Assembly (NCBI GenBank): GCA_030628805.1
Contig: DAOVQG010000232.1
Span: forward strand, 1 to 7,600
DNA length: 7,600 nucleotides
From: JAGMDK01 sp023128695
GTDB taxonomy: Bacteria > Planctomycetota > Phycisphaerae > UBA1845 > Fen-1342
Direction: 5' to 3'
Shown: piece by piece, positions 1 through 5,134 of the stretch
Layout: each line of letters starts with the position of its first letter
Numbering within the stretch: the first letter of the stretch is position 1
Notes under the pieces: model-generated
Seen by the model: only the letters and a program-made list of their open reading frames with translations
Database searches by the model: none
What the model was told of the DNA's origin: nothing
Made by a program: the position numbers and the translations under genes

Positions 1-205
1 AAGCTCCAGTCGCGAACGCGCAACTTCCCGTGGGCGAACGCGTGCCCACCTTGTCCGAAAGCCGGATGCGGGAAATCCGCATGTCCGGTTTGACGAGCGG
101 GATGTGGAAACGGAGTATGGCCGGGCTATTGAGGCACCGCCGGACGAAAGGGGCGGAAGCAGATAGGCTTCGCCTAAGCCACCGCGCCACATCTCGACTC
201 TACCC
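1..205 (+). mobile_element. Group II intron, 3' end (domain IV edge, V and VI)
   Basis: This is the 3' part of a self-splicing group II intron; the reverse transcriptase/maturase gene, if present, lies left of the window. A catalytic domain V sits at 59-91. Just upstream is a hairpin, GTGGGC (30-35) with GCCCAC (44-49), where the base of domain IV would be. After domain V and a 6-nt joint comes a long domain VI-like element: 98-107 pairs with 187-196 (10 bp with one G.T), with inner stems CCGCC/GGCGG (137-141/152-156) and TAGGC-TTC-GCCTA (164-176). The 3' end is probably near 203-207 but I cannot fix it to the base. The short open frame over this segment is a by-product of the RNA structure. 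The long domain VI is larger than the usual short branch-point hairpin. Intron identity is well supported; its class is not determined. Confidence 0.75.
59..91 (+). ncRNA. Group II intron domain V
   Basis: A 33-nt hairpin carries the domain V hallmarks. The lower stem is 59-66 with 84-91 and includes the AGC catalytic triad at 60-62. There is a two-nucleotide bulge at 82-83, an upper stem 67-71 with 77-81, and a GAAA-type apical loop around 72-76. Domain V binds the catalytic metal ions of the ribozyme and is the most conserved part of the intron. Its good state suggests that the intron RNA, at least at this end, is not decayed. Confidence 0.85.
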
Positions 206-217
206 ACAGAGCACACA

Positions 218-347
218 GAGACCGCAATGAGCGATAAGATATAAGGTTGCGATGTAATGTGCGATTTACACACTGTCGAAACGAAACCTCCCTTGATTAT
301 TATCCCACACCCAATTTCCTGTTCCGCACCAATTCAATTGCGGTCTC
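218..347. repeat. 11-bp inverted repeat flanking an AT-richer non-coding block
   Basis: GAGACCGCAAT at 218-228 is the exact reverse complement of ATTGCGGTCTC at 337-347, with 108 nt between. The stretch lies between the intron end and cheW, is visibly richer in A and T than its surroundings, and has no credible gene. It contains three GCGAT words (231, 249, 261). I see no convincing sigma70-type promoter in it. It could be a small non-autonomous element, a structured leader of cheW, or chance. No target duplication was found. Confidence 0.4.
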
Positions 348-466
348 CAGCCGAACGATAACCAAAGTGACTAGGCGTATCCGTGGAACACGGGAAACGC
401 TCTAAAGGTCCAAGCGCAATTGTGCGGCAACGAAGAGCCGCGGGACCGATGTAGGAGTGCAGAGTT

Positions 467-970
467 ATGGAAGCGGAACCTGAAAACAGTGGAACTCAGA
501 CAACAGTCCTGGGTGGCAAGTACCTCACTTTCAGCCTGGCCGGCGAAGAGTACGGGCTCGAAATCCTGAAGGTCCGCGAGATCATCGGCATCATGGACAT
601 CACCGCCCTGCCGCGGGTGCCGCCCGCCGTCAAGGGCGTCATCAACTTGCGGGGGAAGGTAATTCCGGTGCTTGATTTGCGGCTCAAGTTCGGCCTGGAG
701 CCCGCGGAGTACACCGACGAAACCTGTATCGTGGTAGTGGACGTCGGCTCGCTGGTGGGCGTGATCGTCGATACGGTCCAGGAGGTGCTGGACATTGCGG
801 ACGAGCAGATCGACCCGCCCCCGCCGCTGGGAGCCGCGGTCGACACGACCTTCGTGCTGGGCATGGGCAAGGTGAAGGACGCGGTCAAGATTTTGCTCGA
901 CATCGACCAGGTCCTCCGCTCCGACGAAATGACCTCCTTGCTCGAATCCGTAACGGATGACGCCGGGTAG
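467..970 (+). CDS. cheW: CheW-like chemotaxis coupling protein
   Basis: CheW is a cytoplasmic adaptor that links methyl-accepting receptors to the histidine kinase CheA in signalling arrays. The 167-aa length matches the family. After about 17 variable residues one CheW domain fills the protein: an opening strand and turn (KYLTFSLAGEEYGLEI, 18-33), the REIIGIMDITALPR segment (37-50), and the family signature VIPVLDLR preceded by NLRGK (60-72) with the conserved Arg62. Strands then follow with VGVIVDTVQEVLDI (97-110), and the closing strand and helix are at 139-153. The start at 467 is preceded by AGGAG at 453-457, nine bases away. No cheA, cheY, cheR or receptor gene is adjacent here, so it is an orphan copy as far as this window shows. 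It may serve a CheA system other than flagellar taxis. The family call is very secure; the pathway is unknown. Confidence 0.95.
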   Translation: MEAEPENSGTQTTVLGGKYLTFSLAGEEYGLEILKVREIIGIMDITALPRVPPAVKGVINLRGKVIPVLDLRLKFGLEPAEYTDETCIVVVDVGSLVGVIVDTVQEVLDIADEQIDPPPPLGAAVDTTFVLGMGKVKDAVKILLDIDQVLRSDEMTSLLESVTDDAG

Positions 971-1034
971 GGTGCGAGAAACCAGCATGAGCACGGCAAC
1001 CGGCAGAAAAATGCGCGACTTGTCCTCGCGCGGG

Positions 1035-1062
1035 GTGCGACAAATCATTCGCACGTTATAAT
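1035..1062 (+). promoter_or_regulatory. Perfect -10 hexamer (TATAAT) with adjacent dyad
   Basis: TATAAT lies at 1057-1062 in the cheW/macro-like intergenic gap. Just upstream, GTGCGA (1035-1040) and TCGCAC (1049-1054) form a 6-bp dyad with an 8-nt loop, where a -35 box or an operator would lie. The -35 is poor (GCGACA at 1037-1042, spaced only 14 nt). Transcription from this -10 would start near 1069, leaving under 10 nt before the ATG at 1078 and missing the GGAG at 1066-1069. It is therefore either a leaderless-type promoter, a promoter for a later start, or chance. Confidence 0.3.
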
Positions 1063-1077
1063 GACGGAGCCTGATCG

Positions 1078-1500
1078 ATGCGGGTAAAGCTTATGATTGA
1101 AAAGAGTTGCAATCTCTGGCTCGAACGCGCGGACTACCGTTGCGTATTGACGAACGGGGCCGTTACCGGGGATGGGGAGGCGCTCCTTGACTATCCCTCG
1201 GCTCGCGAGGCGGCCGATAAATATACGGGCTTTGCCGCTGATTTGGGCCGCATGTTGACCGCACGCGGCAACCATGTCCATCTGGTTCGACCAGGCTTGT
1301 GCAACTTCCCGATCAAACAATTTCAATGGTCCACGCCCACGCTCCAAGTTATCGAACGCAGCGCCCATGAGTTGGTCGCTTTGGTCGGCGAGGCGAAGAC
1401 ACTCCTGCCACGTCCCGGGTGCGGGGACGGTGAACTGGCTTGGGAGGACGTCGCGAAAGCACTCTCTTTCCTCCCGGACAACATCATCATCGTCGGTTAG
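1078..1500 (+). CDS. Macro-domain-like (ADP-ribose-binding family) small protein
   Basis: This 140-aa protein resembles a family of stand-alone macro-domain-like proteins. Recognisable blocks, in order, are the strand ending in LTNGAV (24-29), DLGRMLTARGNHVHLV (55-70), NFPIK (76-80), the helix IERSAHELVAL (92-102), the signature LPRPGCGDGELAWEDV (110-125), and the final strand NIIIV (135-139). Macro domains bind ADP-ribose or related ligands, and some remove ADP-ribosyl groups. Two things are odd. The glycine-rich first loop, usually like AVMGRGxA, reads ALLDYPSA (35-42). The stretch before LPRPGCG is also short. Ligand binding may therefore be altered or lost. The start is supported by GGAG at 1066-1069, eight bases away. 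It lies 107 bp after cheW on the same strand, and its stop overlaps that of the convergent tssBC gene. Family membership is likely; activity is uncertain. Confidence 0.65.
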   Translation: MRVKLMIEKSCNLWLERADYRCVLTNGAVTGDGEALLDYPSAREAADKYTGFAADLGRMLTARGNHVHLVRPGLCNFPIKQFQWSTPTLQVIERSAHELVALVGEAKTLLPRPGCGDGELAWEDVAKALSFLPDNIIIVG

Positions 1501-3311
1501 ACCCGGTATCCCACGACAACGGGGACGCCGCCCGGCACAATCCGCGGCGGCGGGGTGACCGTCACCGCCAACTGGAGCACGTTCGGAGCATCCTCCGGCG
1601 GGCGGGCCTGAACGGCGACCTGCTGCTCCTCGGGGGCGACGCCGTCCATCGTGAGCCAGTCTCGGACGTGAGTTAGGACGAACGCCACCAGCTTGTCCTG
1701 CGACATGCCGGCCAGATGCGGTTTCAGGTCCAACAGCAGGCTCGAGAGACGGCCGGCGAAGAGTTGATACGGCAGGCTGACCTCCAGCATCGCGTACCCC
1801 TCGGCCCGTTCCGGCTTCGCGGCGCTGAACCCGTTGCAGAAGATGACCTCGGTCCCGTCCTGCATGTGCACGACGGCGTTCAGGCCGCCGGCGATCAGCT
1901 CCTGGGTCTTATCCAGCGGCATTTGCGTGTCCGCCGGACCGAAGCGTTTGTCCCCCTTCTTGCCCCCCTGCCCTGTGGCGAAGCCGTCAAAACGGCCCAC
2001 GATCCCGCTGGGCCAGCCGATCCCGGCCATGCTCTTGGCGACCGTGCAGGCCCCCGCGATGACTCCGCTGGACCAGACGAAATCCTTGTCGGTCAGGCAC
2101 TCCTCCCGATAGGAGAACTCCAGCTCATCGCCCCCAGTGCTGGTGAACGGCGACCGCAGGAGGCAGCGTCCGAATACGACGCCGAGGGCCCGCGCGTAGC
2201 GCTGCCCGCGGAGCGTTTTCCACTTGGCGAACTGCCACTGGTCAAAGACCGAGACGATCGCCGGGAGTGACGGGACCTGCCAGGCGTGCTTGACGCCGAG
2301 GAACTCCGGGCTCGCTCCGGCGAGCACGACGGCCGGCAGGCTGGCGCCGTGTTGCGCAAGTTCGTCGAGGATTTCAATATCGGCGGCGGAGTTTGAGAAC
2401 TGGGCGTCGACCACGATCAGATCCGGGGCGTCGGCCCCCTCATCGAAGACCGGATCGATGACCCGCGACGTCAGACGCTCGGTCAATCCCGCCTGTGAGG
2501 CATGCAACACCGAGAGCCGAATATGCTTGCGGAAATCGATATGTGCGACGAGAAACGCGAGTGCTCGCCAAGCGGCTTCCACGCGTTGTACCGGGGCGGC
2601 GTGAAGAACGGCCCCAAGCCAGGTGGACGCCTGCCGGTCGATCTGGGCCAGCGTACGGCGCAGGGCGGAAGTCTCCTCCGCCGGCAGTTGCCGGCCCCCG
2701 CTGGTCGCCGCGGCTGCCACCGCCGCACCGATCGGGGTCTTCGGCGGCGGCTTGGACGTCTCGTCCTTCGTCTCGTCCCCCAAATCTAATTGGCCGAGGA
2801 GGTTGTCGACCACGTCATCGGAGGGAGCCTCGGCGGAGGGTGTCCACTTGATGACATCCGCGACCCAAGCCAGATCTGGTTTCGCGGCAACCGCCTGCTT
2901 GACCGCATCCGTCAGTTGCTCCACTGACAGCTTGCCGTGCATCCGGGCCACGATTTGCTCGCGGATAGCCAGCAACGCCTTGGTGGCAGGGAGTTGCGCG
3001 AGCAACGCCTTGGGCTGAAAGGCTTTGAGCGAATCGAAGCTCAGCTCGACCTCGATCATCACGTTACCGCCGGCGAGCGGATCGGTGGTCTTGAAGTAGA
3101 CCGATGGCCGGGCGGTGGACATTATTTCGTCGAAGGAGTCGGCATCCACCTCGACGACGCCGTCTGTGAGCGGTCCCGAGAGCTTGCCGTCTTGCGAACC
3201 GGCCAGGTCGGTCATGAGCAGGATGCGATAAGGACGCTCAGTGGTCACCTTCAGGCCGCTGGGTAACGGAAAATTCACTTCCAGATCGGGCGGGATGGGT
3301 TCATCGGTCAT
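1497..3311 (-). CDS. tssBC: Fused T6SS contractile sheath protein TssB-TssC (VipA-VipB)
   Basis: TssB and TssC normally are two proteins that co-assemble into the sheath whose contraction drives the Hcp tube and spike out of the cell. Here one 604-aa frame holds both. The TssB part is residues 1-155, with RPYRILLMTDLAG (26-38), DADSFDEIMSTARPSVYF (56-73) and a helix at 93-121 rich in LLA-type heptads. A Pro/Ala/Asp-rich linker (about 156-210, with KPPPKTP) follows. The TssC part starts at LRRTLAQIDRQ (217-227) and includes VEAAWRALAFLV (244-255), ASPEFLGVKHAW (333-344), WKTLRGQRYARALGV (364-378), LEFSYREE (397-404), GWPSGIVGRFDGF (432-444) and SLPYQLFAGRLSSLLLDL (512-529). The start at 3311 follows AGGGAG (3320-3325) by eight bases; a longer frame to 3524 has no family similarity and overlaps the previous gene. 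It ends the minus-strand cluster; no hcp follows. The sheath identity is secure. Confidence 0.9.
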   Translation of the reverse strand: MTDEPIPPDLEVNFPLPSGLKVTTERPYRILLMTDLAGSQDGKLSGPLTDGVVEVDADSFDEIMSTARPSVYFKTTDPLAGGNVMIEVELSFDSLKAFQPKALLAQLPATKALLAIREQIVARMHGKLSVEQLTDAVKQAVAAKPDLAWVADVIKWTPSAEAPSDDVVDNLLGQLDLGDETKDETSKPPPKTPIGAAVAAAATSGGRQLPAEETSALRRTLAQIDRQASTWLGAVLHAAPVQRVEAAWRALAFLVAHIDFRKHIRLSVLHASQAGLTERLTSRVIDPVFDEGADAPDLIVVDAQFSNSAADIEILDELAQHGASLPAVVLAGASPEFLGVKHAWQVPSLPAIVSVFDQWQFAKWKTLRGQRYARALGVVFGRCLLRSPFTSTGGDELEFSYREECLTDKDFVWSSGVIAGACTVAKSMAGIGWPSGIVGRFDGFATGQGGKKGDKRFGPADTQMPLDKTQELIAGGLNAVVHMQDGTEVIFCNGFSAAKPERAEGYAMLEVSLPYQLFAGRLSSLLLDLKPHLAGMSQDKLVAFVLTHVRDWLTMDGVAPEEQQVAVQARPPEDAPNVLQLAVTVTPPPRIVPGGVPVVVGYRV

Positions 3312-3444
3312 CGGTCGTTCTCCCTTGGTGCGACCAGAGCCATGGCAGACATGCGGCAACCAGCCTGGAGGTCCAACGGCTCGGTTTGTGAAACTCGGCT
3401 CGGACGGGGACGGTATAGGTACCCACGGCGAGCGCGTGGTCGAG

Positions 3445-3468
3445 CGGCCGGGTCTGAATTCCCGGCCG
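3445..3468 (-). promoter_or_regulatory. 8-bp perfect stem-loop between the 97-aa gene and tssBC
   Basis: CGGCCGGG (3445-3452) and CCCGGCCG (3461-3468) pair perfectly around an 8-nt loop, about 20 nt after the stop of the 97-aa gene and 134 nt before the tssBC start. Neither side carries a T-run, so it is not a standard intrinsic terminator. In the operon mRNA it could slow polymerase, protect a 3' end or mark a processing site that sets different levels of sheath and upstream products. Confidence 0.45.
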
Positions 3469-3487
3469 TGTCGGCGATCACTCGGGG

Positions 3488-3781
3488 CTAGAGCATCCCT
3501 TTCCGCGGATTGTGCAGCAGCCAATCGGTGATGTGCTTGCGGATCGTGTACTGGGTGGTTTCACATCCGCCGCCCATCATGGCCAGATCGACGATGCCGG
3601 CGGCCACGCGAGCTTCGGGCCCCGCGCCGAGTCCGGCGTGTCGAAAGCGGTTGTCCAGTCCGTGCCCGGCCATGCGGGCCAGGCTCCGCATGCACTCGAG
3701 GATCGTGCCGCAATCCCACGGATCGTAATGGAGCCGGTTTTTCAGGTAGTCAACGACCTCATGCTCAACAATCGCGTTCAT
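3488..3781 (-). CDS. Small uncharacterised protein within the T6SS cluster
   Basis: A 97-aa protein that I do not recognise. It looks mainly helical, with no signal peptide and no membrane segment. Visible points are an acidic-hydrophobic start (AIVEHEVVDYLKNRL, 3-17), DPWDCGTILECM (20-31) with Cys24 and Cys30, a Gly/Ala/Arg-rich middle, a third cysteine in MMGGGCETT (68-76), and a helix ending ITDWLLHN (84-91). The gene is real by its ribosome binding site: AAAGGAG at 3788-3794, six bases before the ATG. It stands 81 bp after the PepSY-like gene and 176 bp before tssBC, all in one direction. A weak promoter-like pair (GTGAAC, 17 nt, TATATA on the minus strand) lies just upstream. It may be a sheath or baseplate accessory or another immunity-type protein; the sequence alone does not decide. 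Confidence 0.75.
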   Translation of the reverse strand: MNAIVEHEVVDYLKNRLHYDPWDCGTILECMRSLARMAGHGLDNRFRHAGLGAGPEARVAAGIVDLAMMGGGCETTQYTIRKHITDWLLHNPRKGML

Positions 3782-3862
3782 AGCAGTCTCCTTTGCGCGT
3801 ATATACTATCGCCCTTTGATTCGTTCACGGCCGGGCTACTGGAAAATACTCAGCCGCCGTGC

Positions 3863-4378
3863 TCATTCCGTTCCTATCTTACGCCACTTATGTCCAAACG
3901 CCACTACTCGTTCTGTATCGGGATGAATCATGACCCAGAAATAATCGCCGTCGACCCGCAGGCCCTGGTGGACGTGGATCCAGTCAAGCCGGGCCACCTT
4001 GCGGCCGCCCGCGGCGAAATCCTCGTGCCGGAATGAGCTCAACTCAGCGCCCGGCGGGATATCGAAGAGCCCCTCCGCCACGCTCAGGGCCTCTTCCTGC
4101 ATCATTTCGTCCTCGGTCGGCGGATCGGACAGGCGGTCCACGCAACGGTGCATAACCTCGCCGGTGTCGGCCTCAAAATGGACCGTCGCGTCGGACCAGT
4201 GTCGCCAGGTACGGACGCGGACCTGCCAGCCGCCGGGGAAGGGCTGGGCCTCGCCCGCCTCGCACTGGGTGTACCATTCCGGGTGGTCCGTGGAGAGACC
4301 GGCCCGGTCCCGGCGTCCTTCAAACAGATGGTCGGCTCGCTCGCGGGCTCGCTCAGTGATGTTTTCCGGTGGGTTCAT
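3863..4378 (-). CDS. Small acidic protein with two PepSY-like repeats
   Basis: A 171-aa protein with two similar halves. The first (about 9-82) has a helix, then WQVRVRTW (51-58) and the hairpin TVHFEADTGEVMHRC (65-79). The second (about 95-168) has a helix at 95-106, then LDWIHVHQGLRVDGDYFWVM (131-150) and IHPDTERVVAFGHKW (151-165). The pattern helix, strand, then strand-D-x-(x)-T-x-x-V-strand is that of PepSY/YcdB-like domains, known from peptidase propeptides and thought to restrain peptidases. There is no signal peptide or membrane segment, so it is probably cytoplasmic. Its ATG overlaps the stop of the preceding gene (ATGA, 4375-4378), with GGAGGT at 4391-4396, so translation is probably coupled. 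Next to a putative peptidase, an inhibitor or immunity role is a reasonable inference. The PepSY likeness is by eye and moderate. Confidence 0.8.
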   Translation of the reverse strand: MNPPENITERARERADHLFEGRRDRAGLSTDHPEWYTQCEAGEAQPFPGGWQVRVRTWRHWSDATVHFEADTGEVMHRCVDRLSDPPTEDEMMQEEALSVAEGLFDIPPGAELSSFRHEDFAAGGRKVARLDWIHVHQGLRVDGDYFWVMIHPDTERVVAFGHKWRKIGTE

Positions 4379-4617
4379 GCGGTTCTGAGCACCTCCAGGA
4401 TCTCGCCGGTCTGGTCGTCCACGTGAACGAGCACGAAGCCCTCGTTGCTGCTCAATTCCACGATCCAGGCGACGCGGTCCTCCACGACGCCCGGCCGCGT
4501 GCGATCCTTCATGTACTCGACGATCGCCTGCTCGGCCGAAGCGACCTCCATGTCCGGATCGATGTCCAGTTGCGCGCGTTCGCGCCGCACGACCGCGATG
4601 GCTTCATCCTCAGTCAT
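4375..4617 (-). CDS. Small acidic single PepSY-like domain protein
   Basis: An 80-aa protein consisting of one PepSY-like unit: a helix, MTEDEAIAVVRRERAQL (1-17); a second helix around 27-38; the strand RVAWIVELSS (48-57); and the hairpin VLVHVDDQTGEILEVL (62-77), where D-x-Q-T-G-E is the typical turn. The frame is open to 4677, but the start at 4617 is preferred. GAGGAG at 4625-4630 stands seven bases upstream, and homology-like structure begins there. It overlaps the end of the preceding gene by 8 bp and the next gene by 4 bp, so the three are one translational unit. No secretion signal is seen. It is most simply read as a partner or inhibitor of the neighbouring peptidase-like protein, but it could be a chaperone for loading it. 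Confidence 0.8.
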   Translation of the reverse strand: MTEDEAIAVVRRERAQLDIDPDMEVASAEQAIVEYMKDRTRPGVVEDRVAWIVELSSNEGFVLVHVDDQTGEILEVLRTA

Positions 4618-5134
4618 CTCGCGGCTCCTCACTGGTTCCTTCGTCAAGTTCCTCGTCACTCTCCTCCAGGGGACCATACATACATTGGATCACCCGGTTG
4701 TGCTCGGGATCGACCCAGGCCCGCAGCAGGGGGTACTTCGCGGCCCCGGGGGGGAGGAGGAACACGCCTTGGTGAGTCCACCCCACCGGCGGCAACTCGC
4801 GCGGCGCGAGGCGCCCGAGCCGCGTTTCGGGCGGCAACTCAAGTTCCCTGACCACGAACGTGCGGAACGATGCCCGGTCGATCCATTTCGGCTGTTCCGC
4901 CCCCCTGCGACCGTCGTCGCGCCAGCCGATCTCGTCCCCCTCCTGGTCAAAGAACACGACGATGTCGCCGCCGCGCGCCAGCACGTGCAGCGTGTGCTCG
5001 GAGACATTGGCGAGGAGGATTTCATTCCATTCCTCGATCTGCTCGATGTGCTCGACGCGCGGCTCGGGCGGAATGTCCGCGACCACCCGCTCGACTTCTT
5101 CGACCGACAGTTTTTTGTAGTCCTTCTGACTCAT
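4610..5134 (-). CDS. Acidic uncharacterised protein, immunity or adaptor candidate
   Basis: A 174-aa protein of unknown family. It starts with a helix, KLSVEEVERVVADI (8-21), followed by an acidic helix (EHIEQIEEWNEILLANV, 28-44). Two hairpin-like segments follow, HTLHVLARGGDIVVFFDQEG (48-67) and, near the end, YPLLRAWVDPEHNRVIQCM (134-152), separated by a Pro/Arg-rich middle. The tail (157-174) is nearly all Asp and Glu. The second hairpin recalls the PepSY-like turn of the next two proteins. No signal peptide or transmembrane helix is present. The start at 5134 overlaps the peptidase stop as ATGA (5131-5134), with AGGAAG at 5145-5150; the frame open to 5209 lies inside the upstream gene and was not used. 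The tight coupling to the peptidase-like gene and the opposite charge suggest a cognate immunity protein. That is inference. Confidence 0.8.
   Translation of the reverse strand: MSQKDYKKLSVEEVERVVADIPPEPRVEHIEQIEEWNEILLANVSEHTLHVLARGGDIVVFFDQEGDEIGWRDDGRRGAEQPKWIDRASFRTFVVRELELPPETRLGRLAPRELPPVGWTHQGVFLLPPGAAKYPLLRAWVDPEHNRVIQCMYGPLEESDEELDEGTSEEPRDD

Noticed and set aside
30..230. 66-codon plus-strand frame at the left edge
   Set aside because: It covers domain V and the domain VI-like stem of a group II intron. Similar short frames over such introns are often annotated as hypothetical proteins, but the constraint here is RNA structure.
371..1054. Minus-strand frame of 227 codons opposite cheW
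   Set aside because: The plus strand encodes an unmistakable CheW, and the opposite frame has no domain and no ribosome site.
3312..3524. N-terminal 71-residue extension of the sheath gene
   Set aside because: It has no TssB similarity, overlaps the end of the 97-aa gene and contains the stem-loop. AGGGAG eight bases before the ATG at 3311 decides the shorter form.
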